Shown piece by piece: positions 41,528-50,750 of a stretch of 64,000 nucleotides of DNA. The number at the start of each line of letters is the position of its first letter. Within the stretch, counting starts at the first letter, position 1. Source of the stretch: JBNRMR01 sp050942895 (lineage in GTDB: Bacteria; Bacillota; Clostridia; Christensenellales; UBA1750). A program made the position numbers and the translations under genes. Under the pieces are notes generated by a model, which worked only from the letters and a program-made list of their open reading frames with translations, was not told where the DNA came from and searched no databases. The stretch is taken from positions 124,001 through 188,000 of the forward strand of contig JBMNOE010000002.1 of assembly GCA_050942895.1 (NCBI GenBank). The letters are read 5' to 3'.

Positions 41528-44167
41528 GTGATAAAACAATTGATTGAAAACAAACATGAAAACCACATGATTCCTTTCTTCTGGCAGCATGGAGCGGACG
41601 AACAAACCCTTAGAGAGGTGATAAAGGCCATATATCTTTCCGGCTGCCGCGCCCTTTGCGCCGAGTCCCGCCCCCATCCCGATTTCGCCGGCGAAAAATG
41701 GTGGCAGGACATGGACGTGATAATGGACGAGTGCAAAAAGCTGGGCATGCAGGTCTGGATTCTGGACGACGCCCACTTCCCCACGGGCTACGCCAACGGC
41801 GCCGCGGCAGGAAGCCCCCACCGGCGGCTTTTTCTTAGCGAAAGCCATGTGGATATAATCGGCCCGCAGAAGGGAACATCTTTGCTGATAGAGCCGGAGG
41901 GAAGGCCCGGCAACAGGACAAGCGATCAGGAGGGCATTGTCGCCGTGGTGGCGGGAAAGCGCATACCGGGCAAGGACATTGATCATAACTCATTCACCAA
42001 TATCGACGGCGTTCCCGTGGAGGAACTGACCGATCTCACCCATCTTTTGGAGGACGGCATAATTCACTGGGATATCCCCGAGGGGCTTTGGCGCATATTC
42101 ACATTCACCGCCACCCATGTAAGAACCGGCGCAGGCGCCAACCCAAGGCCCTATGTGAATCCCCTGACGGAGGAGGGCGGCAGGATTTTAATCGACGCTG
42201 TGTACGAGCCCCATTTCAAGCGCTACGGCAAGGATTTCGGAAAAACATTCCGCGGCTTTTTCTCCGATGAGCCCACCTTCGCCAACCACAGGGGCTACCA
42301 TTCGATAATCGGCCATGCCCCCTTCATGCAGCTTCCCTGGAGGGTGGACATGCTTTCTTTCCTGAGCGAATCCATGGGGGAGGACGCAAGGCGGCTGCTG
42401 CCCGCCCTTTGGTATGAATCTGAAAACATGGCTCCGCAAATGCGCTTCGCTTATATGGATGTGGCCTCCAGGCTCTATGGCGAAAACTTCTGCAGCCAGC
42501 TTGGCCGTTGGTGCGAGGAGCATGGCGCTGAGTATATGGGCCATGTGATAGAGGAGAACAACTGCCACGCCCGCCTTGGAAACGGCACGGGCCATTTCTT
42601 CCGTGCCCTTTGGGGGCAGCACTTTTCCGGCATAGATGTGGTGCTCCACGAAATCGTCCCCGGCATAAAGGGCGGCTCCCATGCATGGACCTCCTCCGAC
42701 TTCGAGGCCGACGATGACTTTTTCTACTACATGCTGGCCCAGATGGCCACCTCTTTGGCCCATATCGATCCGAAGAAGAAAGGCCGGGCCATGTGCGAGA
42801 TATTCGGGGCCTATGGCTGGCAGGAGGGCAACAAGCAGATGAAGTGGCTGGCGGATTTCATGCTGGCAAGGGGCATAAACTACTACATTCCCCATGCCTT
42901 CACCGAAAAGGCCTTCCCCGACCCGGACTGCCCGCCCCATTTCTACGCCTTCGGCCACAACCCACAGTTCAAGGGCTTTGGAAAGCTTATCACATACATG
43001 AACCGCATCTGCACCCTTATCGACGGCGGCATTCACAGGGCCAGGGCGGCGGTGCTTTACTACGCCGAGGCCGAGTGGGCCAGCGGCTATGACTGCATGA
43101 AGACCCAGCTTGCCGTGAAGGAGCTTAACCAGCGGCAGATCGAATGCGATGTTCTGCCCATGGATATACTGGCCGATGCAAAGCTCGAGGGCGGCGAGAT
43201 AAAAATAAACGGCGAAGAGTATGAGCTTCTGATCGTCCCCTACGCAAAATATCTGCCATATGAATTTGCAGAAACCTGCGCCCGTCTGACTAATGCCGGC
43301 GTGCCGGTAATATTCATCGATGGCCTTCCGGAGGCTTCTTCCGCCGGCGGAGGTGACATCTGCGCCGCCCTTGAAAAGGCGGATGTAAAAGTTCTGCCCC
43401 TTTCCGATATCGCCGGCGAGGCTTGTCGCATATTGAAAGACAGGGTGGAAACTGACAGCTTCCAGCCGGATGTGAAGCTTTACCACTACGCCAAAAGCGG
43501 CGAGGAATATCTGCTTCTTCACAATGAGGATATATTCAACTCCAAGGCGTTTAAGCTGAAAGTCCCCGCTGAAAAGAGCCTTGCGCCCTTCTTGTATGAC
43601 GCGATCGAGAACAGTTGCCATGCCGCAGCTTACAGCTTTGATGGCGGCGCGTATGAAATAGAAGTGGAAATTGCGCCTTATGAGATGAAGCTGCTGGTAC
43701 TTTCAGGCTTCAAGCCGGAATTTGCCCTTTGCCCAATAGTGGAGCGCTGCGCTGATATTTCCGATAAATTTAAGACGATTTCCCTTTGTGAAGCAAGAGA
43801 TTATCCTGACTTCACCCACACCGACCTTGTGCCTGTTCTCGGCAATTTGAACGCGCCGGGCCGTCTGCCCCGCTTTTCCGGCTTTATCCGCTACGAAGCT
43901 CAGTTCGAGGGCAAGGCCGGAGCGCCTGCGGTTTTGGACGTCGGCGAGGCCCATGAAACGGTGCAGGTGTTCATAAACGGCGAGGATGCGGGCATGAAAA
44001 TCGTGCCGCCATACCGCTTTGATATCGGCGCGCTGGTAAAGGACGGCCCAAATCATCTGGCAGTTGAGATAGCTAACACCCTCGTTCACAAGCAGCGGGA
44101 CGGCCTTTCCAGGTTCCAGGCCATGCCGCCCAGCGGGCTGATCGGCCCCGTGCGAATTCTAACCTGA
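41528..44167 (+). CDS. Large glycoside hydrolase, GH106-like (alpha-L-rhamnosidase type)
   Basis: A GTG start after AGAGGTG gives 879 residues without a signal peptide, so it should act in the cytoplasm. The N-terminal half is barrel-like: MQVWILDDAHFPTGYANG (residues 75-91), GFFSDEPTF near residue 243, and GHVIEENNCHARLGNG, all resembling GH106 rhamnosidases where the lines read as WIYDE..PSG and SDEP. The C-terminal 130 residues form a jelly-roll sugar-binding domain (VLDVGEAHETVQVFINGEDAG). It is shorter than typical GH106 enzymes. The substrate is probably a rhamnose or related sugar from plant or host glycans; this is inferred. Confidence 0.65.
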   Translation: MIKQLIENKHENHMIPFFWQHGADEQTLREVIKAIYLSGCRALCAESRPHPDFAGEKWWQDMDVIMDECKKLGMQVWILDDAHFPTGYANGAAAGSPHRRLFLSESHVDIIGPQKGTSLLIEPEGRPGNRTSDQEGIVAVVAGKRIPGKDIDHNSFTNIDGVPVEELTDLTHLLEDGIIHWDIPEGLWRIFTFTATHVRTGAGANPRPYVNPLTEEGGRILIDAVYEPHFKRYGKDFGKTFRGFFSDEPTFANHRGYHSIIGHAPFMQLPWRVDMLSFLSESMGEDARRLLPALWYESENMAPQMRFAYMDVASRLYGENFCSQLGRWCEEHGAEYMGHVIEENNCHARLGNGTGHFFRALWGQHFSGIDVVLHEIVPGIKGGSHAWTSSDFEADDDFFYYMLAQMATSLAHIDPKKKGRAMCEIFGAYGWQEGNKQMKWLADFMLARGINYYIPHAFTEKAFPDPDCPPHFYAFGHNPQFKGFGKLITYMNRICTLIDGGIHRARAAVLYYAEAEWASGYDCMKTQLAVKELNQRQIECDVLPMDILADAKLEGGEIKINGEEYELLIVPYAKYLPYEFAETCARLTNAGVPVIFIDGLPEASSAGGGDICAALEKADVKVLPLSDIAGEACRILKDRVETDSFQPDVKLYHYAKSGEEYLLLHNEDIFNSKAFKLKVPAEKSLAPFLYDAIENSCHAAAYSFDGGAYEIEVEIAPYEMKLLVLSGFKPEFALCPIVERCADISDKFKTISLCEARDYPDFTHTDLVPVLGNLNAPGRLPRFSGFIRYEAQFEGKAGAPAVLDVGEAHETVQVFINGEDAGMKIVPPYRFDIGALVKDGPNHLAVEIANTLVHKQRDGLSRFQAMPPSGLIGPVRILT

Positions 44168-44206
44168 TTCTTCACTATTTTTAGCGCAGGTGAAAGGAGC
44201 CGACAC

Positions 44207-44695
44207 ATGACGGTATCGCAGGCACATAAGCTTTGGCAAGAAGGCGGCTTTTCTATCTCGGAAAGAACGGTGAGGAGATACTGTGAAAAAAGGCAGATAG
44301 AGGGCGTGAAGCAAATGACGATCAACGGCCGGTATATTATTCCCAACAGCGCCGTGGCGCCGCCGTATCTGCCCGCGAAGAAAAAGGCCCGCACTCAGTC
44401 AGACCATGTCCTCGACATTTTGACGGCCCTTAACGAAGGGAAAATGATCTACGCCGGAAACTTCAAGCTGAGCAAGGAAAAGCTTTCCAATTACACCCGG
44501 CTTCTTTTTGACGAGGGCAAGATAAGGCTGATCGAAGGCCGGCCCAAAAGGGATATAAACAGCTATATCTTAACCTTTGAAGGCCTAAAGCAACTGAAAG
44601 AGCAAAAGCCGCCGCGACCTTTGAACATCACCGTAAACAACAGCGCCAGCCTTATAAAAACAGGAGACATCGGCCTAAAAACCGATATCTCCTGA
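44207..44695 (+). CDS. Small protein with an HTH-like N-terminus, unknown function
   Basis: The ATG follows GAAAGGAG and gives 162 residues. The first 50 (SQAHKLWQEGGFSISERTVR, then INGRYIIPNSA) read like an excisionase or MerR-type HTH module with a wing. Residues about 65-130 form a second helical unit, and the C-terminus ends in NITVNNSASLIKTGDIG. It lies 39 bp after the glycosidase gene on the same strand and may be co-transcribed. A DNA-binding role is plausible but not shown. Confidence 0.55.
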   Translation: MTVSQAHKLWQEGGFSISERTVRRYCEKRQIEGVKQMTINGRYIIPNSAVAPPYLPAKKKARTQSDHVLDILTALNEGKMIYAGNFKLSKEKLSNYTRLLFDEGKIRLIEGRPKRDINSYILTFEGLKQLKEQKPPRPLNITVNNSASLIKTGDIGLKTDIS

Positions 44696-44721
44696 GAGCC
44701 TCTCGCAGCCCCCTTACGACT

Positions 44722-45246
44722 TCATTTTTTTCTGCGAAGGGGATAAAACTCACGGAATAGAGCAATGTAGGAGGGGAGTTTTTCAGTCTCAGGCTTCAAG
44801 AACTGAAACACCTCTCCGCTGCATTTTTCATGCAGCTTTCCGTTCAGTGTATATGTTTTTCTAAACCTGCATAAGCCGCCGGGCCTGTCCTTGCAGTGAT
44901 GGCAGTCACCGGGCCCTATATCAAAAGCAGCGCGAATATATTCCGGAGTTTTTTCGATAAAGCCGGCGTGCCTGTCGACATTGCTCAGGAACAGCCGCAG
45001 AATAACGCCCTTATCCGTGCAGTATATCCGCGCCGCAACCTGTTTGCTCTTTATGCCCGTCTTTGCGTATATAAGCAAGTGCCGCCCCCATGCGGGCGCA
45101 CCCGCATAGCCCGGCGTAATGATTCCTCCGGCCGAATACCCCTGCGCTTCCATTTCCGCGTCGAACTTGGCTATAAAGGCCTTGTCCTGCAAAGAGATAT
45201 AATCATACCGGCTCTCTGCAAGCTGCTCCGTTATGCCGCTAGTCAT
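44722..45246 (-). CDS. Conserved protein with a four-cysteine, probably zinc-binding, motif
   Basis: The 174-residue product contains CHHCKDRPGGLC followed by CSGEVFQFL about 20 residues later, a likely metal site of four cysteines with nearby His. The region around RFRKTYTLNGKLHEKC is a pattern I associate with conserved clostridial hypothetical proteins, but I cannot name the family. Its ATG overlaps the MerR-type regulator's stop (ATGA, 45243-45246), so the two are translationally coupled and probably work in the same response. Confidence 0.6.
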   Translation of the reverse strand: MTSGITEQLAESRYDYISLQDKAFIAKFDAEMEAQGYSAGGIITPGYAGAPAWGRHLLIYAKTGIKSKQVAARIYCTDKGVILRLFLSNVDRHAGFIEKTPEYIRAAFDIGPGDCHHCKDRPGGLCRFRKTYTLNGKLHEKCSGEVFQFLKPETEKLPSYIALFREFYPLRRKK

Positions 45247-46274
45247 TTCCCCGCCTCCTTTGCCCCATTGCTTCCTTTCACTTTTATCGGAAATAGCAAG
45301 TCAAGCTGCTGCGTACCCGCGCCGATATCCCATTCTTTTACGATGTTATAAAAGTTGAGCGGCTCCTCCATTGCCCAATCCATCTCCGGATCGTGAGGTG
45401 TGACACGAACCTCGCCCCACGCATGGACAAACTTTTCATTAGACATCACCCAGTCCCCGAGCCACGCCCATTCCTCAAACGCGCCCATCGGGATCATATG
45501 CGCGGCGTACAAGCCGCCAGCGAACTGCTTTTTCACCAGCGGGGCGAATACTTCCATATCATCGGGGATCGTAACCCATGCTTCATATCCGTCTGATGCA
45601 GTATTAACTACTTTCATCATTGGATTGTTAAAACCAAAAGATCGAAAATCGGGCTTGCGTTTATGGAGATTGTTTTCGTTGACAAACTTAGCGATTTGCC
45701 CGTACACAACGCCCTCACAGCCTTCCCCGATGTGGTGCGCAGCCGCCACCGCGCTTGGCGGCAGATAAATAATCCGCACATCACGGTCGGTGAGCTTATT
45801 CAGCTTTTCACTGGCGGCTTGTAAATCTGCCACCGTCTTTTCCTCTTTGAGCGGTAGCTTTTGCACAGTCAGCGCGTCCACGGCTTCCAGCAGGGCGGTG
45901 TCTTCCAACAGGCTTATCTTTATATTTTGATGAATGCTCTCGTTAAGCCGCTCGACAAAAGTGCTAATGATATCCCGAATGGTGGAAAGAGCGGTAATCT
46001 CGTCGTCCACCTCGGCCAGGCTTTGCTGGAAAGAGTCGATGATGGCCGCCGTGTTTTCGCTTTGCAAAATCAAAGCAATTTGCTTGAGGGGGATGCGCAG
46101 CTTCCTTAGAACAATGATCTGTCGCAACCGGACAGCCGCTTCCTCATCATAGGCGCGGTAGGCGTAATCGTCCTTTTTAGCGCTCTTTATCAAGCCTATC
46201 TGCTCATAATAGCGAAGGGTGCGGGTTGAGATATTCAGCGCCCTTGAAATTTCGCTGATGGTTATTAGCTCCAT
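45243..46274 (-). CDS. MerR-family regulator with a GyrI-like effector domain
   Basis: The ATG at 46274 follows GAGGAG and gives 343 residues. Residues 1-70 form the MerR winged helix (TISEISRALNISTRTLRYYEQIGL); about 75-120 is the dimer coiled coil. The remaining part holds a GyrI-like/SRPBCC-type ligand domain ending in the EEWAWLGDWVMSNEKFVHAWGE and LNFYNIVKEWDIG segments, typical of multidrug-binding regulators. It probably senses a small hydrophobic molecule and activates its own operon from the promoter at 46321-46351. Confidence 0.87.
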   Translation of the reverse strand: MELITISEISRALNISTRTLRYYEQIGLIKSAKKDDYAYRAYDEEAAVRLRQIIVLRKLRIPLKQIALILQSENTAAIIDSFQQSLAEVDDEITALSTIRDIISTFVERLNESIHQNIKISLLEDTALLEAVDALTVQKLPLKEEKTVADLQAASEKLNKLTDRDVRIIYLPPSAVAAAHHIGEGCEGVVYGQIAKFVNENNLHKRKPDFRSFGFNNPMMKVVNTASDGYEAWVTIPDDMEVFAPLVKKQFAGGLYAAHMIPMGAFEEWAWLGDWVMSNEKFVHAWGEVRVTPHDPEMDWAMEEPLNFYNIVKEWDIGAGTQQLDLLFPIKVKGSNGAKEAGK

Positions 46275-46320
46275 ATCATTTTCTCCTCTGAACATAGTCC
46301 CGAAAAGACGAGCCATGTTC

Positions 46321-46351
46321 AGTATAAAGTGCGACATCGCGTCAAAGTCAA
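46321..46351 (-). promoter_or_regulatory. MerR-type promoter with 19-bp spacer
   Basis: On the minus strand TTGACT (46346-46351) and TATACT (46321-46326) are 19 bp apart. The spacer holds an imperfect dyad around GAC...GTC. A 19-bp spacer is the hallmark of promoters that MerR-family proteins twist into an active shape, and it directly precedes such a regulator. Confidence 0.75.
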
Positions 46352-46370
46352 CACTCCCCCAAGCATCAAA

Positions 46371-48371
46371 CTAATTCACTGCCATTTCGCTTATGCGGGT
46401 TGCGTATATCGCCACCACCGCATCTATAAGCGCGGCGTGTTTTTCCGGACTTTCCAGCACGGCCCTTGCTTCCTTATGAGTTTTTTCCAGCAGATTCACA
46501 TCGCTCATGCCGGAGGCGATGCCCGCATCCAGAAGGCCGCTTTGCCGCGTTCCCAGAACTTCGCCCGGCCCTCTCAGCTCCAAGTCCTTTTGGGCGATAA
46601 CAAAGCCGTCGTTGCTGTCGGTGAGAATTCGCAGCTTTTCGCCGCCGGAAGCCATCAAAAAGCAAAATGCTTCGCCGCCGCCTCTGCCGACCCGCCCTCT
46701 AAGCTGGTGAAGCTGGGCAAGGCCGAAGCGGTGGGCGTCCTCTATCACCATGAACGAGGCGTTCGGCACATTCACACCCACCTCGATAACCGTGGTGGAA
46801 ACGAGAATATCGGTTTCGCCGGCATAAAAGCCCTCCAGCGCCCCTTGTTTTTCCGCCGTCTTCATGGAGCCGTGAACAAGGGCGACTTTAACATCCGGCA
46901 GTTTCTCCATCATCATCTCATATGTCTGCTGGGCGCTCATCAGGTCCATGGCCTCGCTCTCCTCGATCAAAGGGCAGACAACATAACCCTGCCTGCCTGC
47001 CGCCACCTGTTCCCGCAAAAAGCCGTACATCCCCTCCCGCTTAGACTCCCGCACTATGTGCGTCCTAACCGGCAGCCTTCCCGGGGGCAGCTCATCCAGC
47101 AGCGATATGTCAAGATCGCCGTAGAGTATCAGCGAGAGGGAGCGGGGTATCGGCGTGGCGGACATCACCAGCACGTTAGCGCCCTCCGCCTTCATCGAAA
47201 GCGCCTGCCTCTGGTTGACGCCAAAGCGGTGCTGCTCGTCGGTTATCACCAGGCCAAGGTTTTTATATTCGACCTTGTCGGTGACCAGTGCGTGGGTGCC
47301 GATTACGATATCCCATTCCCCCGTGCGGACGGCTTCATGGGCAAGGCGGTGCTCCTTCCGGGTCAGCGCGCCGATCAACAGCCCCACATTGACACCCAGC
47401 GGTTCAAGCAGCTCCTGAAACGATTTGAAATGCTGCCTTGCCAGCACCTCCGTCGGGGCCATCAGCGCCCCTTGATAGCCCGCTTTCACGCAGGCATAAA
47501 GAGCTGCCTGAGCCACGGCTGTCTTGCCGCTGCCCACATCCCCCTGCAAGAGCCTTGCCATGGGATCATCGCCTTCAAGGTCGGTTATTATCTCGCCTAT
47601 GGAACGCTTTTGGGCGCGTGTCAGCTCAAAGGGCATCCTTGCGACCACATCATCGATATCCCTTCTGTCAATCCTCATGGCGATGCCTTTTCCCTTATCG
47701 CGTCCGCGTCCGAAGCCTAAAGCTATCTGATAATACAATAGCTCGTCAAAGGCCAGCCTTCTTCGCGCATCGGAAAGGCTCTCCTTGCTCTGCGGGAAAT
47801 GCGCCTGGCTGTAGGCCTCGTCCAGAGGCATCAGCGCGTTTCTGCGAAGAATCGTCTCCGGCAGCATGTCGTCTGGCCTAAAAACCTCCAAAGCGGCCCT
47901 CACCGCATTTCGGTAGGTCTTGGCGGGCAGCGTTTTCATGGGCGGGTAAAGGGGCGTTATCGCCCCCACCTCACCCTCCGGCACGATTATGGGGCTTTGG
48001 GCCCTTAAACTGCCGCCAAAAAGAACAATTTCAGCGTAAACATGATAATAAGCGCCTATTTTAAGGGTGCTGCGAAGATATGGCTGGTTGAAAAACACCG
48101 CCTGTATCTTGCCGCTTTCATCATGAAAGACTGCGGAAAGAACAGAAAGAGCGCCCACCCGCTTGATTGATGGCAAGCGTTTGAGCGCAGCTTTGAAAAT
48201 AGCCTTCATGCCCGGGCGAAGCTGCCCTATGGGCCTTGGGGCCGTATAATCCCTGTATGAAACGGGGAGCTTTTTGATCAAATCCTCCGGGGTGATGACG
48301 CCGCTTTTCCTCAGCTCCGCCAGCCTTTTTTCGCCGAGGCCGGGTATGCCGTCAAGGGATTCATTATGCAT
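46371..48371 (-). CDS. recG: ATP-dependent DNA helicase RecG
   Basis: The 666-residue helicase remodels stalled replication forks and Holliday junctions. The N-terminal wedge domain starts with GIPGLGEKRLAELRKSG; helicase motifs follow: Walker A GDVGSGKTAVAQAAL, the DEQH box in ITDEQHRFGVNQRQ, SATPIPRSL and QLRGRVGRG. Length matches the family. The ribosome site GGTGG lies inside the end of the yloV gene, 6 bp away, so the two are co-expressed as in many firmicutes. Confidence 0.97.
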   Translation of the reverse strand: MHNESLDGIPGLGEKRLAELRKSGVITPEDLIKKLPVSYRDYTAPRPIGQLRPGMKAIFKAALKRLPSIKRVGALSVLSAVFHDESGKIQAVFFNQPYLRSTLKIGAYYHVYAEIVLFGGSLRAQSPIIVPEGEVGAITPLYPPMKTLPAKTYRNAVRAALEVFRPDDMLPETILRRNALMPLDEAYSQAHFPQSKESLSDARRRLAFDELLYYQIALGFGRGRDKGKGIAMRIDRRDIDDVVARMPFELTRAQKRSIGEIITDLEGDDPMARLLQGDVGSGKTAVAQAALYACVKAGYQGALMAPTEVLARQHFKSFQELLEPLGVNVGLLIGALTRKEHRLAHEAVRTGEWDIVIGTHALVTDKVEYKNLGLVITDEQHRFGVNQRQALSMKAEGANVLVMSATPIPRSLSLILYGDLDISLLDELPPGRLPVRTHIVRESKREGMYGFLREQVAAGRQGYVVCPLIEESEAMDLMSAQQTYEMMMEKLPDVKVALVHGSMKTAEKQGALEGFYAGETDILVSTTVIEVGVNVPNASFMVIEDAHRFGLAQLHQLRGRVGRGGGEAFCFLMASGGEKLRILTDSNDGFVIAQKDLELRGPGEVLGTRQSGLLDAGIASGMSDVNLLEKTHKEARAVLESPEKHAALIDAVVAIYATRISEMAVN

Positions 48372-48377
48372 TTTACA

Positions 48378-50012
48378 TCATTCCACCGAGAGTATGTAAT
48401 AATAGACCGGCTGACCTCCGCCGAGCATCTCCACATCGCAATCGGGGTAAGCGTTTTCGATTTCCTCCAGCAGAGCGCCCGCCGTGTCCTCGTCAACCTC
48501 ATCGCCGTAGAACACGGTGATAACGCCCGAATCTTCGTCTATCATGGTGTCTATAGTCTCCATGAAAACGGAGTTGATGTCCTGCCCAAGGGCCACAAGC
48601 CCTTCGTCCGACATGCCCATTATATCGCCTTCATTGATCTGCCTGTCGTCGATCTGCGAGTCCCTTACGGCATATGTGATCCTGCCGGACTTGATGGTAT
48701 CGACGCTCTTGCACATGGCGCTGTAGTTGTCTTCAGCTTCGTTTTCAGGCATGAAGGAAAGCATCGCAGCTATCCCCTGGGGAATGGTCTTCGTGGGGAT
48801 TACCTTCACATCGCAGCTTTCGGTCATCTCCCCCGCCTGCTGGGCCGCCAAAATGATGTTGGAATTATTAGGCAGAATATAAACTGTTTTGGCGTTGGCC
48901 TTTTCGATGGCGTTAAGGAAGGCTTCCGTGGAAGGGTTCATGGTCTGCCCGCCCTGTATTATCTCATCCGCGCCCAAATCCTTGAACACATTGGCGATTC
49001 CCTCGCCCGCAGCAACGGCGATGCAGGCGTATTCGCTCCTGGGCGCTTCATTTATGCCCTTGGCCTCCTCGATTATAGTGCTATGCTGTTCGCGCATATT
49101 GTCTATCTTAAGTCCGTGCAGGGTGCCGACCTCCAGGGCAAACTCAAGGGCCTGGCCGGGATGGTCGCTGTGGACATGGACCTTTAAAAGATCGCTGTCG
49201 CCAACCACCAGCACGCAATCGCCTATGCCGGACAGATTTTCACGCAGCCTTTCAGCCTTGGCATCGGCATCACCGGTGATGTTCCTGATAAAAAACTCGG
49301 TGCAATAGCCAAACTCAATGCTTTCATGCTCCGTTTCGCCGATGAAGCTGACATCCATCTGGGGAACTTTGTCGAAGGAAGAATCAAGGACTATCTCGGT
49401 GCCGTTCACCGCCATGGCATAGCCGGAGTACATGGTCAAAAGACCTTTTCCGCCTGCGTCCACCACTCCCGCCTGCTTTAAGACAGGCAGCATGTCCGGC
49501 GTTTTTCTGAGTATGTTCTCACCTATTGACATTATATCCGCAAAGAGGGTTTCAAAGTCCGAAAAGCTCTTTCTTTTCAGCAGCTCGTCGGCGATCACTC
49601 TTGCGACAGTCAAAATCGTGCCCTCGCGGGGCTTCATCATGGCTCTGTAGGCCGTGTCGGAGCCTTCCTTCAGGCAGTGGGCAAAATCCTCCGGGGTGAG
49701 TTCGTCTTTGCCGGCCGCGCCTTTGGCGAAGCCGCGCATGAGCTGGGAAAGGATAACGCCGCTGTTTCCTCTTGCGCCCTTCAGCGAGCCCTTGGAGACG
49801 ATATCCGCCACCTGAGAGATGCTTGTTGACTGGCTCTGGGAAACATCCTTCGCGGCGAGCATCATCGTAAGAGACATATTGGTTCCTGTGTCGCCGTCGG
49901 GAACAGGGAAAACATTTAGCGCGTCAATATTGGTTCTGTTCTTTTCAAGCATGGACGCGGCATTCATGATCATCTCTTTGAAGAGCTGACCATCTACAGT
50001 AAAGACTGACAA
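48378..50012 (-). CDS. DAK2/DegV-partner fatty acid kinase-like protein (YloV/FakA family)
   Basis: A TTG start at 50012 with AGGAGGAAC upstream gives 544 residues. Residues about 9-200 are the DhaL/DAK2 nucleotide-binding domain (NVFPVPDGDTGTNMSLTM, SLKGARGNSGVILSQ); the rest holds the YloV middle and C-terminal domains. In Staphylococcus FakA phosphorylates fatty acids bound to FakB. The conserved neighbourhood yloU-yloV-recG is intact. No fakB/degV gene is in view. Fatty acid kinase activity is family knowledge, not visible here. Confidence 0.92.
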   Translation of the reverse strand: MSVFTVDGQLFKEMIMNAASMLEKNRTNIDALNVFPVPDGDTGTNMSLTMMLAAKDVSQSQSTSISQVADIVSKGSLKGARGNSGVILSQLMRGFAKGAAGKDELTPEDFAHCLKEGSDTAYRAMMKPREGTILTVARVIADELLKRKSFSDFETLFADIMSIGENILRKTPDMLPVLKQAGVVDAGGKGLLTMYSGYAMAVNGTEIVLDSSFDKVPQMDVSFIGETEHESIEFGYCTEFFIRNITGDADAKAERLRENLSGIGDCVLVVGDSDLLKVHVHSDHPGQALEFALEVGTLHGLKIDNMREQHSTIIEEAKGINEAPRSEYACIAVAAGEGIANVFKDLGADEIIQGGQTMNPSTEAFLNAIEKANAKTVYILPNNSNIILAAQQAGEMTESCDVKVIPTKTIPQGIAAMLSFMPENEAEDNYSAMCKSVDTIKSGRITYAVRDSQIDDRQINEGDIMGMSDEGLVALGQDINSVFMETIDTMIDEDSGVITVFYGDEVDEDTAGALLEEIENAYPDCDVEMLGGGQPVYYYILSVE

Positions 50013-50052
50013 TTCAGGTTCCTCCTATGTTACCTGCGGTGCGAAGCAAATC

Positions 50053-50403
50053 CTATACTCGAATGCCCACCACTATTACGTTAATCTTTTCGACTTTTAC
50101 GCCGATCATCGTCTCGATATTATACTTGATGTTGTCTATGACGGCCTTTGAAACAGCCTGCATTGAAACACCATACTCCAGCACAACCGAAACGCTGATT
50201 GAAACGGAGCCCTCACCTGCGACGACCTTGACGCCCTTGGTGAGCGAATCCTTTTTGAACATCTCGACAATGCCGTCAGTGGCGCGCTTTGTGCCCATGC
50301 CGACTATGCCGTAGCATTCCACGCATGTGTTTCCCGCAACGGTGGCAATAACCTCATCAGCCACTGTGAGGGTTCCCAGTTCGAGATTAATTTTGCAGTC
50401 CAT
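50053..50403 (-). CDS. Asp23/Gls24 family envelope protein (YloU)
   Basis: The ATG at 50403 follows AAAAGGAGG and gives 116 residues. The Asp23/Gls24 core is complete: TVADEVIATVAGNTCVECYG, VVAGEGSVSISVSVVLEYG and VIDNIKYNIETMIGVKVEKI. These small proteins localise to the membrane or envelope and are linked to alkaline stress or fatty acid metabolism. It precedes the FakA-like gene by 40 bp, as in Bacillus. The longer frame to 50508 is not supported. Confidence 0.93.
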   Translation of the reverse strand: MDCKINLELGTLTVADEVIATVAGNTCVECYGIVGMGTKRATDGIVEMFKKDSLTKGVKVVAGEGSVSISVSVVLEYGVSMQAVSKAVIDNIKYNIETMIGVKVEKINVIVVGIRV

Positions 50404-50750
50404 GATAAACCTCCTTTTGCATGATTGGAGTGCGCATACAATCCTTTTTACAATTATACTACCTTCACCCAGTTTTTTCAAGAAAAAAAGCCGTTCATAC
50501 ATGTCCATACTGTTAACGAATCAAAAACATGCGCCGCATCCGGCCCGCTGCCGCTTATAAGGCGGGGTTTCAAGCGCAGCATGGGCGTAAACAAATGCAA
50601 AACAGACGGGCATTTTAACGGCGCAACTATTTTTCCCCGAAGACAAATAATTATTTTAAACTGCAAGTTTTTCTAAATACAAAGCATGTTAACCAATAGT
50701 TGACAAGAACAAAGCGAAGAATGTATAATTATGTGGAAAAACATGGTTTT

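Noticed and set aside
42188..43621. 477-codon minus-strand open frame
   Set aside because: It is antisense to the well-supported GH106-like gene; GC-rich third positions create long shadow frames.
44207..44695. Excisionase of a mobile element
   Set aside because: The HTH-like start fits, but there is no integrase, repeat or attachment site nearby and the protein is too long.
46329..47720. 463-codon plus-strand open frame
   Set aside because: It is antisense to recG with an unlikely composition (high His and Gln) and no family motif.
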